This document shows positions 7,656-13,963 of a DNA stretch of 21,066 nucleotides, one piece after another. Below the pieces are notes generated by a model. That model did no database searches and was not told the origin of the DNA. It saw only the letters and a list, made by a program, of their open reading frames with translations. Source of the DNA: Fretibacterium sp. (GTDB taxonomy: Bacteria; Synergistota; Synergistia; Synergistales; Aminobacteriaceae); assembly GCA_016280565.1 (NCBI GenBank), contig JAEEGY010000232.1:1-21066 (forward strand). The letters are read 5' to 3'. The stretch's first letter is position 1, and every line of letters starts with the position of its first letter. Both the position numbers and the translations under genes were made by a program.

Positions 7656-7680
7656 GGATGATCACTCCGTTAGAAAAAAT

Positions 7681-8262
7681 TTAAGAACACGCCTGTCCGT
7701 CGGCCGACGGCAAGCGGGCGCATCCGTGCGCCGCCGCCGGCACTAGGACTTCCTGTCCGTCGCATTCCCCGTCCAGGCCTTCAGCGTGCAGCCACTCCGC
7801 GCCGGGGTGATGGCCCAGGGCGAGCCATGATGCCGTCTGCAGGTGCAGGCACTTGACGCGAACCTCCCCTCGGCGCGGACGTATCCCTCCTACGCCCCCA
7901 CGCCTCAGGCTTCTGAAGATGCTGGGGTGAAAACGACGCAGGAAGTTTAACTGAGCAGGGGACATCAGAGACAGTCTCAGGCGCTGATGAAGAAGGTTAT
8001 AGTCCCGCCACGGACCCGGTGCGCGGGAGTCCAGCCACTCCTCAAGGCGGCGCACCCCGCCCTCTGACTCCACGGTCCCCACCCGGCGGAGCAGCCAGGG
8101 ACAAACGAGCCAGAAGGTTGTGGGGAATGGACGCAGCGCGTCTGGCCCCACGCCGGAGACAGGCGCACAGATCAGCACCCGAATGCCGCCAAAGCGACAA
8201 CGAATTTCGCCCCGGACGAGCGAGGGATCAAAGCGGTGCCCTTCATAAAAAAGGGGAGGCAT
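7681..8262 (-). CDS. DUF501 family protein
   Basis: The family is recognised from RCRFGG (residues 21-26), the strongly typical PFPTTFWLVCP (45-55), VESEGG shortly after, and VKCLHLQTA in the C-terminal half. DUF501 proteins are widespread and their biochemical role is unknown to me. The start is uncertain. ATG at 8262 gives 193 residues, but its ribosome binding site (GGGGAGG) is only 3 nt away and lies in a terminator hairpin. GTG at 8289 would add nine residues but has no clear ribosome binding site. The last 25 or so residues, after the conserved part, are alanine-rich. The gene lies 25 nt ahead of argH and was probably co-transcribed with it. Confidence 0.8.
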   Translation of the reverse strand: MPPLFYEGHRFDPSLVRGEIRCRFGGIRVLICAPVSGVGPDALRPFPTTFWLVCPWLLRRVGTVESEGGVRRLEEWLDSRAPGPWRDYNLLHQRLRLSLMSPAQLNFLRRFHPSIFRSLRRGGVGGIRPRRGEVRVKCLHLQTASWLALGHHPGAEWLHAEGLDGECDGQEVLVPAAAHGCARLPSADGQACS

Positions 8263-8272
8263 TTGCCTCCCC
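8247..8272 (-). terminator. Intrinsic terminator overlapping the DUF501 start
   Basis: On the minus strand the arms GGGGAGGC (8272-8265) and GCCTCCCC (8260-8253) form a perfect 8-bp stem around an AAAT loop, followed at once by six T (8252-8247). It lies about 30 nt past the stop of the S1-domain gene and would end the long motility operon. It also contains the start region of the DUF501 gene. There is no T run on the opposite strand, so it acts in one direction only. Confidence 0.85.
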
Positions 8273-8299
8273 AGGTTTGTCCCGGTCACGGCCAGAGCT

Positions 8300-8743
8300 C
8301 TATGATGGCTGTCCCTTGGCAGTGTGGCCGCCGCCCCTCTTGCGCCCGGACCGTGGAGCGTCCATTTTGTTGTTCAGATCAGCAATCTTGGCCTCGCTCG
8401 TCTTGAGAAAGGAAGCCATCTTCTTCTCAAAACTGTCCTTCTCATCCTTGGAGAGCGGGGCCTGATGGATGATGGGACGTTCTTCCGCCTTCTTCAGAGA
8501 GAGGTCGATACGCCCTTTATCATCGATCTTAATGATCCTTGCCTTGATGTTTTGTTGGAGGGAAAGGACGTCCTCGACCTTTTTGACGAAGTTAAACGAG
8601 AGCTCGGAGATATGGATCATTCCCCGCCGCCCTGAATCCGTCATCCGGACGAAAGCGCCGTAAGGCATGATCTGCTCCACGACACAATCCACCAGACTCC
8701 CCACGCCTACCGAAGAAGCCTCAGCCTTCCTCTCCTCACTCAT
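8300..8743 (-). CDS. S1-domain RNA-binding protein (YugI/GSP13-like)
   Basis: This is a small protein of 147 residues with one S1 OB-fold domain at about residues 13-86. The domain contains the expected VGSLVDCVV opening, the YGAFV turn, GMIHISELS and the closing RIDLSLKKA. S1 domains bind single-stranded RNA, and stand-alone proteins of this size resemble the ribosome-associated general stress protein 13 of Bacillus. The tail (about 87-147) is charged and ends in a basic, glycine-containing segment that may help RNA or ribosome binding. GGAGG lies about 10 nt upstream of the ATG. It is the last gene of the minus-strand motility operon and is followed by an intrinsic terminator. Its exact function here is unknown. 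Confidence 0.85.
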   Translation of the reverse strand: MSEERKAEASSVGVGSLVDCVVEQIMPYGAFVRMTDSGRRGMIHISELSFNFVKKVEDVLSLQQNIKARIIKIDDKGRIDLSLKKAEERPIIHQAPLSKDEKDSFEKKMASFLKTSEAKIADLNNKMDAPRSGRKRGGGHTAKGQPS

Positions 8744-8791
8744 ACAACATAAACCTCCATATTTAGTATCACAGGCTCAGCTGAACCTGAC

Positions 8792-9382
8792 TTACACCCA
8801 GCGCCATTCGGGCTTCTCGCCCGCTCCCAACCGGCGGTACAGATACAGACCGCCCGTCTTGAATTGCTTACTCTGGGAATTATACCAGACGAGGAGCGTT
8901 CCCCGCGCCTTCTCCAAAGCTAATTTTATCACGGCGTCCTCAATTAGGGGACCGTACCAGGCGAGAATCACTTCTCCCGGCTTTTTAGGAGGCCGGAGGG
9001 ACTGCCACTTGAGGCGGTTGGTCCGCTCCTGAGGAAGTTCCACCATTTGTTTGAGGCCGTTATGGACCTTCAGGGTGTGTTGATTTTTCATGCGGCTGCC
9101 GAAGACCTTGAGCCCCTTGGCGGAGTAATGGTGCACACGTTCCCCTCTTGCCCTCACGGATACGGCGGAGAATTGGAAACCCTTGCTGTTGGGCACCTGA
9201 AGACGGCTACGCGCTGTCAGTGAGGATGTTTTGATGAGGGGCATCTTGGCCTGAAGGGAGTGTGTCTCCACGGAATGCCGCTGGGTATGAATACGAGGCG
9301 CATCAAGAGAGAGGTCGCTGCTCCCACAGACCTCCGCCTCTTTGAGAAAATGCCTTGCCAGGTTGTCGCGAAATCCAGCCAA
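8792..9382 (-). CDS. Unrecognised basic protein in the motility operon
   Basis: I do not recognise a family for this 196-residue protein. It is rich in Lys, Arg and His, has no signal peptide or membrane segment, and ends in an aromatic section (tryptophans in YGPL-, VWY- and EWRWV-containing stretches). The proposed start is TTG at 9382, 14 nt after the previous stop. AGGGG lies about 12 nt upstream, so the start is weakly supported. Codon choice, with mostly G or C in third positions, matches its neighbours and argues that it is a real gene. It lies between another unknown gene and the S1-domain gene in the same orientation. No function is proposed. Confidence 0.6.
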   Translation of the reverse strand: MAGFRDNLARHFLKEAEVCGSSDLSLDAPRIHTQRHSVETHSLQAKMPLIKTSSLTARSRLQVPNSKGFQFSAVSVRARGERVHHYSAKGLKVFGSRMKNQHTLKVHNGLKQMVELPQERTNRLKWQSLRPPKKPGEVILAWYGPLIEDAVIKLALEKARGTLLVWYNSQSKQFKTGGLYLYRRLGAGEKPEWRWV

Positions 9383-9396
9383 GGAAGGACTTGCCC

Positions 9397-9942
9397 CTAC
9401 TCTTCGTTCAGTGAAAGGAGCGCTTTTTGGATGCGGCCAAAAGGCTCCAGCAGTTCCATCATCTTCGCCGCCTCCACTAAGAGTCCCGCCGTCTGCTGGG
9501 CCTCATCGGGCCTAGAGTTGGGGGGAAGTGCCAGCCGCAGAGGGGCGCTGACGGAATCCGCCTGGAGGAGGACCGAATTTGGTTCGGACGCGGACTCAAT
9601 ATTCCCCACTGCCTCCAGCGGCGCATGAGAGGAAGAGGCCACGAAGGCCGCCTTTACCTTTCCATTCTCTCTGAGGGGGACAAGGAGGTCGAGATCATTG
9701 CACAGCCAGAGTTGTGGTTTCACCTCAACAGCGCCAAGGAGGCTCTGGAGAACCAGGTCCTCACGGAGATAGGTGTCCAGCGCACTGCCATAAAGGACCC
9801 GCTCCAGCCTGGAGGGACGGATGGGGTCCGTGTAGCGGAAGTCCAGAGGGATACCCCGAAGGTCCACCACGAGCGATGCCCCGCGGATCTGTCCCTCTAC
9901 AGCATCAACGTTAATGTAGCCCAGACTGTTTGAAACTGCCAT
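9397..9942 (-). CDS. Unrecognised protein in the motility operon
   Basis: This 181-residue protein has no family that I can name. The first 110 residues alternate short hydrophobic strands and charged turns, suggesting an alpha/beta domain. The last 40 residues look helical (AQQTAGLLVEAAKMMELLEP). There is no signal peptide or membrane segment, so it is probably cytoplasmic. The ATG start has a strong ribosome binding site (GGGAGG, about 6 nt upstream), so both the gene and its start are well supported. It lies 14 nt ahead of the next unknown gene and 32 nt after the small gene upstream. Being inside the flagellar/chemotaxis operon suggests a link to motility, but this is inference. Confidence 0.72.
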   Translation of the reverse strand: MAVSNSLGYINVDAVEGQIRGASLVVDLRGIPLDFRYTDPIRPSRLERVLYGSALDTYLREDLVLQSLLGAVEVKPQLWLCNDLDLLVPLRENGKVKAAFVASSSHAPLEAVGNIESASEPNSVLLQADSVSAPLRLALPPNSRPDEAQQTAGLLVEAAKMMELLEPFGRIQKALLSLNEE

Positions 9943-9974
9943 CGGTTCCTCCCGCCCTGTCCTCTGATATCAGA

Positions 9975-10331
9975 TCAGACATAGAAGTCAAAGCTCTTTT
10001 TTGAGGGGAGACGCTCCTCGGACTGAACCTTGGGAAAGGATGCCTTCTCACCCTGGGGACTGCTCTCTTCTCCTCCATCCTCGCTGTGACCAGAATAGGT
10101 GTCCCGCGCGCCGCGGCGACGGTCCTCCCTTTCCTCGTCCTCACTGCGGCGATGGACTTTCTGAGTCTCAGCGGCGGCCTCGTTGGCCTGTACGGTCTGC
10201 GTGATTCGGATACTGTCGCGCACAATCTCCTGTCCCTGGGCTGTATCCTGTGCCGCTGCCAGGGCATTAGGGGTCATGTGGATGTTATTCTCTACATTGA
10301 AGTGCGACATTAAAAGGCTGATTGGCTGCAC
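9975..10331 (-). CDS. Small charged protein of unknown function
   Basis: This protein of about 118 residues is highly charged. The N-terminal half is predicted helical (NALAAAQDTAQGQEIVRDS onward). The second half is a low-complexity run rich in Arg, Glu, Asp, Ser and Gly that looks disordered, ending in FDFYV. No family is recognised. The start is uncertain: GTG at 10331 has AGAGG 8 nt upstream and is preferred, GTG at 10340 has poorly spaced purines, and ATG at 10310 has no ribosome binding site. It follows fapA. In Bacillus the gene after sigD is another small one, swrB, but I see no sequence likeness to SwrB. Confidence 0.6.
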   Translation of the reverse strand: MQPISLLMSHFNVENNIHMTPNALAAAQDTAQGQEIVRDSIRITQTVQANEAAAETQKVHRRSEDEEREDRRRGARDTYSGHSEDGGEESSPQGEKASFPKVQSEERLPSKKSFDFYV

Positions 10332-10362
10332 CTCGAACACCTCTCCCCTCAGGCTGTGCGCC

Positions 10363-11997
10363 TCAGTCGTCCCTGCTGCGGTCTATCACGTAGTCAAAGG
10401 GACGCAGAACGATGGTCCCTGTCGGCTCGTCCACGATGAAGGACGTGAATTTGCAGTCATTTTGCACATGGTAAAAGATTCCCCGGATGGAGATGGTCAC
10501 CCCGCTGTAGCAGATTTCCTTGACGCGGACGATGCCCCGATTGCGCAGAGAACCCAACTGATACTCCAGGTCATTGACCTCGATCTTCATGCTCTCCAGA
10601 GCGGCTTGGAGCTGGAACTTCATCTTCGTCAGGTTCATCATCATGGCGCGCTTCTGGTCATCGAGCTGGCCCGCGGCCTCCATCTTCTTCAGGAGCGTGA
10701 GGTTGGGTTCGACCCTCTCCAGATTTTCCTCGCACCGCTTGACCTCGTTTTGAAGGATATGCTGCTTTTCGATCTGCTCCGGGGGAAGTCCGACGACCAC
10801 CTCTGTCTTGGTCCCCATTTCACTTCCGAGAACATGACAGGAGACCTCCAACCCCGCCTCGATCCGTCCGCCGGCGATCTGAGACTTCTTGCCGCTCCCC
10901 AGGACGAGCACCGACTTTTGAGCGTAAAGGTGGCTGTGCAGGATGGCATTTTTGACGATGATGCTCCCGCCGCTGCGAATGGTTGCCTGGTCGGCAAAGT
11001 TGACGCTGACATCTCCATTGGCCCGGACAGACCCCTTGCCCATGGCGCGCACGCCGCCGTGAATTGTCACGGAATCCTGGCTGTCGATATCAGCGCCCTC
11101 TACCATTCCGTGCACGTCAATATTTCCCTGAGCGGCGACATGGAAGCCCGTACGCACTGAGCCTCGAATACGGACGGCTCCAGTGAAATCGATGCTGCCG
11201 ATCCCAAAATCCACATCTCCAGGGACATCCAACTCCGGCAGAACGACCAGCTTCCCTTTCTGACTTTTGAGCTGCCCATCTGCGGTAGAGACAAGCAGAA
11301 GTGGATTGTCCTTTGCCTTTGCCAGCCCCTCGCCGAAAGCAAATTCGATGTTCTTCGATGTGGGAGCCTTCACCGGCGTACCGATAACCGACATCCCGTT
11401 CTTCCCAGCCTCCAGGGGATGCTTGACCGCGATCTCCTGTCCTGGATGAACGGTGACCAACGTACTTCGGCTCCAGTAATCCACTTTCTCGTCCTCACGA
11501 ACCGCAAAGGGCTTATCCGGGTTTATGTAGAACTCGATGTAGGCGTCTTTCCCCTCAACAGGGAGCTGCCCCCTTGCCACCTCCACATACTCTTCGCAGC
11601 GGTGGTTCTCGATCATCTCCCTGATGGCCTCGTTATCAATGCCAAATATCACTGATTTTTGCTTCAGTGCCTTGAGGATCTGAGCCTCCGTGGCCCAGGG
11701 TTTTGTGAAAAAAGGTGCCTCGACCAGGACAGAGGCGGTCATGTTGTCCTTAGAAAGGCTCACGGTTACTTTTGCGTCATGTTCATAGGCTGGATTGCGA
11801 AAGGCGATCTTGCACGGAGCCCCCGTCTTGGAGTGGAGAAAAAACTCAATGGCCTTCAGGTCGTATTTGCGTATGCCGTGGCTTTTCAGGAGAGCATAGA
11901 TGTCTTCCTGAGTGACGTCCTTTGGAGTGAAGGCCCCATCTGGAGCAGAAAGCCAGACCCCCTCATTGTTCGCCTCAAGATTCAGCGTTGCTGCCAA
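10363..11997 (-). CDS. fapA: FapA/DUF342 family protein
   Basis: This 544-residue protein belongs to the DUF342 (FapA) family, often found beside flagellar or polar genes and described as affecting flagellar assembly or polar localisation. Residues 1-240 hold the N-terminal domain, including the typical IAVKHPLEAGKNGMSVIGTPV segment. Residues 255-405 form repeated short strands with regularly spaced Gly and Val, as expected for a right-handed beta helix. A coiled coil follows (about 408-485), then a short C-terminal beta section that includes ISIRGIFYHV. The start is TTG, with AGGAGG 7 nt upstream. The gene directly follows the sigma factor gene, which supports a motility role. It carries no signal peptide and should be cytoplasmic. 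Confidence 0.88.
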   Translation of the reverse strand: MAATLNLEANNEGVWLSAPDGAFTPKDVTQEDIYALLKSHGIRKYDLKAIEFFLHSKTGAPCKIAFRNPAYEHDAKVTVSLSKDNMTASVLVEAPFFTKPWATEAQILKALKQKSVIFGIDNEAIREMIENHRCEEYVEVARGQLPVEGKDAYIEFYINPDKPFAVREDEKVDYWSRSTLVTVHPGQEIAVKHPLEAGKNGMSVIGTPVKAPTSKNIEFAFGEGLAKAKDNPLLLVSTADGQLKSQKGKLVVLPELDVPGDVDFGIGSIDFTGAVRIRGSVRTGFHVAAQGNIDVHGMVEGADIDSQDSVTIHGGVRAMGKGSVRANGDVSVNFADQATIRSGGSIIVKNAILHSHLYAQKSVLVLGSGKKSQIAGGRIEAGLEVSCHVLGSEMGTKTEVVVGLPPEQIEKQHILQNEVKRCEENLERVEPNLTLLKKMEAAGQLDDQKRAMMMNLTKMKFQLQAALESMKIEVNDLEYQLGSLRNRGIVRVKEICYSGVTISIRGIFYHVQNDCKFTSFIVDEPTGTIVLRPFDYVIDRSRDD

Positions 11998-12004
11998 GAC
12001 ATTT

Positions 12005-12010
12005 CCTCCT
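12005..12010 (-). promoter_or_regulatory. Ribosome binding site fixing the fapA TTG start
   Basis: AGGAGG on the minus strand (12010-12005) is a full Shine-Dalgarno match, 7 nt ahead of TTG at 11997. An out-of-frame ATG lies between them (12001-11999) but runs into a stop after a few codons. Confidence 0.7.
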
Positions 12011-12039
12011 TGCTTCTCACCACAGGCAGGCTGCTTGGA

Positions 12040-12801
12040 TCAGATCATAGTGGCCTGCAATGTTGCGCGTAACGCTGAGAGCGCACGGCCATGTATTTGA
12101 GAGACACGGGATTCCGTAACCCCCAACACTCTGCCAATTTCTTTAAGGGATAAGCCGTCATAATAGTAAAGGGAGAGAACCTGCTGTTCCCTCTCCGAGA
12201 GCTGCTTCATCGCTGAGACAAGCTGTTCCATGTCGCTCTCATACTCCAGCCGCTCCGGGGCTCCCTCCCGATCGTCGGCAAGAGTCGCCTCCAGCGAGAC
12301 CTCCCCATCCTCAAGGGGCGTCACCTCGTCAAGAGAGGTAATATAGCTTCGGCTGGCGAGTTCCTGAATTTCAAAGTAGGTCTTCTCGTCGACGCCCATC
12401 TCCTCCATAATCCATTCATCCTTAAGGCGTCCCTTGTCCCTCAGAACCTTCTCCATGGCCCGGTTGAGGCGTTGCACCTTCTCCCGCCCCGTCCTGGAGA
12501 ACCAGTCGCACTTGCGCAACTCATCCAACACGGCCCCCCGGATACGGGGAACCGCGAAAGTCTGAAAAGAAAAGCCCTTGGACAGGTCAAAACGCTCAAT
12601 GGCATCCAGCAGCCCGAATACCCCAAAGCTTAAAAGGTCCTCGTAGTCGAGGCCGGGGGGCGGAGTCACGGCCATCCTGGCCACTACATATTTGATCAAG
12701 GGCAGATATCGTTTTACAATCCGCTCACGGCAGGCCTCCGTCGGGCTGTTAGCGTACTCCTCCCACAGCTTCGCATCGGAGTTCTCCTCTCCCTGACTCA
12801 A
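12040..12801 (-). CDS. fliA: RNA polymerase sigma-28 type factor (FliA/SigD/WhiG)
   Basis: This 253-residue sigma-70 family protein of the FliA/SigD/WhiG class should direct transcription of late flagellar and chemotaxis genes. Region 2 is clear (LPLIKYVVARM, then DLLSFGVFGLLDAIERFDLSKG and FQTFAVPRIRGAVLDELR). Region 3 follows, and region 4 contains the helix-turn-helix LSLKEIGRVLGVTESRVSQIH near the C-terminus. The TTG start at 12801 is chosen because AGGGGG lies 7 nt upstream. An in-frame GTG at 12840 would add 13 residues and overlap cheD by 17 nt, but lacks a well-spaced site. The position after cheD matches sigD in Bacillus subtilis. No anti-sigma factor FlgM gene is in the window. Confidence 0.93.
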   Translation of the reverse strand: MSQGEENSDAKLWEEYANSPTEACRERIVKRYLPLIKYVVARMAVTPPPGLDYEDLLSFGVFGLLDAIERFDLSKGFSFQTFAVPRIRGAVLDELRKCDWFSRTGREKVQRLNRAMEKVLRDKGRLKDEWIMEEMGVDEKTYFEIQELASRSYITSLDEVTPLEDGEVSLEATLADDREGAPERLEYESDMEQLVSAMKQLSEREQQVLSLYYYDGLSLKEIGRVLGVTESRVSQIHGRALSALRATLQATMI

Positions 12802-12808
12802 AGTACCA

Positions 12809-12814
12809 CCCCCT
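12809..12814 (-). promoter_or_regulatory. Ribosome binding site favouring the TTG start of the sigma gene
   Basis: AGGGGG on the minus strand (12814-12809) lies 7 nt ahead of TTG at 12801. The rival GTG at 12840 has purines directly against the start codon and no usable spacing. Confidence 0.5.
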
Positions 12815-12823
12815 GCTTGTCCA

Positions 12824-13315
12824 CTATATCTCCGTGACACCCTTTCCCAGGGTCTTAATCTTCAGCATCCAGTTGGACGTGGAGAACTCCACGGTCCTTC
12901 CCTTGTTTCCGCCCGTATCTGAAGCAACCAACAATATCCCCTGCCTGGCCAACTGGGCCGTCGTCTCCTTGACGTTCTTTGCCCCCACCGTCAGGAACTC
13001 GGCGGACGCGCCGGGCAGCGCAAACATCTGTGCCCCTCCGGCAATCTTAGCCTTCATGTGGGGCCTCACGGAACCTAACTTGACCATCTCCTCGACGAGG
13101 GCCGGGACTGCCGTGTCCGCGAACTTACCCACCTTTTCCAGGTTGGCCGCTCCACGGCTGTCGGGGAGCATGATATGCGCCATTCCCGCGACCTTTGCGA
13201 CATGGTCGAAAATCACGAGCCCAATGCAAGAGCCCAATCCCAACGTCACCAATTTCGCGGGAGCCTTGGCCACCATTAAATCCGCCATTCCCAGGACGTA
13301 GGCGTTCTCTACCAT
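12824..13315 (-). CDS. cheD: Chemoreceptor glutamine deamidase CheD
   Basis: This 163-residue enzyme deamidates specific glutamines on chemoreceptors and, in Bacillus and Thermotoga, binds CheC and raises its phosphatase activity. The catalytic triad region is visible: Thr24 in VTLGLGSC, Cys30, and His47 in GMAHIMLP. The conserved KIAGGAQMF motif follows. It starts 3 nt after the cheC stop, and the adjacency of cheC and cheD fits their known partnership. Length is normal for the family. Confidence 0.95.
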   Translation of the reverse strand: MVENAYVLGMADLMVAKAPAKLVTLGLGSCIGLVIFDHVAKVAGMAHIMLPDSRGAANLEKVGKFADTAVPALVEEMVKLGSVRPHMKAKIAGGAQMFALPGASAEFLTVGAKNVKETTAQLARQGILLVASDTGGNKGRTVEFSTSNWMLKIKTLGKGVTEI

Positions 13316-13318
13316 GGT

Positions 13319-13951
13319 CTACAACACCTTTAACTTTCTCAGGAGTATTTCGAGCGCGTCGGGGTCAGGAACCATAATAATGTTCCCCGAGATGGCCGAA
13401 TCCCCGGCTCCCTCGACTCGAAGCTCTGTGTTTACCATCAGGGCCATCTCACCCATCTGCCCAAAGATCGAGGCCACGACATCTAAGATCGAGGAGAGCA
13501 TATCGTGTGCCACCCCTGGGACGGATATCTGGTGCTGGGTCCCGAGCAGGATGTTGATCGCATTCAGGAAGGAGCTCAAGATGATATTGCCTACTTCGGA
13601 CAGTGCACTGTCGCGCAGCTCCTGAGAAAGGTCCTGAGGGAGGGCGTCCCCAAACTGCTGCTTCAGCAGAAGCTCCACCATCAACCGGGCGTCCTCCTCG
13701 TTCTGGATGAAAATCAGACTGCACGCGAACCCTCCCGTGGAACGGACGAAAACCGCCGCCACCTGCTCGTCAGGCTCTCCATAATGCTGAGCAAGGTCAT
13801 AAATCGAGACGAGCTTCACCTTCGGGACATCCATGTCGATCATGCAGGAAAGAAGCTTCGACAGGGCCGTTGCGGCGTTGCCCGTGCCGATGTTCCCCAT
13901 CTCCCGAATAGCGTCCAGCTGCAGGCTGTTGAACGACCCAAGGTCAAGCAT
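13319..13951 (-). CDS. cheC: CheY-P phosphatase CheC
   Basis: CheC dephosphorylates CheY-P and takes part in adaptation together with CheD. Both halves of the pseudo-symmetric fold carry the expected helix motif: DAIREMGNIGTGNA near the N-terminus, and DSALSEVGNIILSSFLNAI in the middle, each with the Glu-Asn pair used for catalysis. The protein has 210 residues if it begins at ATG 13951, which gives an N-terminus like that of other CheC proteins. An in-frame GTG at 13960 is possible and would add three residues. It lies immediately after cheA, in the place where Bacillus subtilis has cheW and then cheC. Confidence 0.94.
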   Translation of the reverse strand: MLDLGSFNSLQLDAIREMGNIGTGNAATALSKLLSCMIDMDVPKVKLVSIYDLAQHYGEPDEQVAAVFVRSTGGFACSLIFIQNEEDARLMVELLLKQQFGDALPQDLSQELRDSALSEVGNIILSSFLNAINILLGTQHQISVPGVAHDMLSSILDVVASIFGQMGEMALMVNTELRVEGAGDSAISGNIIMVPDPDALEILLRKLKVL

Positions 13952-13963
13952 AGCTGCCACCGG

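Noticed and set aside
8772..8789. 18-bp near-perfect dyad between the unknown gene and the S1-domain gene
   Set aside because: It can form a 7-bp stem with a 4-nt loop, but no T run follows, so it is not an intrinsic terminator. A nearby -10-like GATACT lacks a matching -35. Left as unexplained.
10183..11160. 325-codon open frame on the plus strand opposite fapA
   Set aside because: It overlaps the well-supported fapA and the small gene after it, and has no family likeness.
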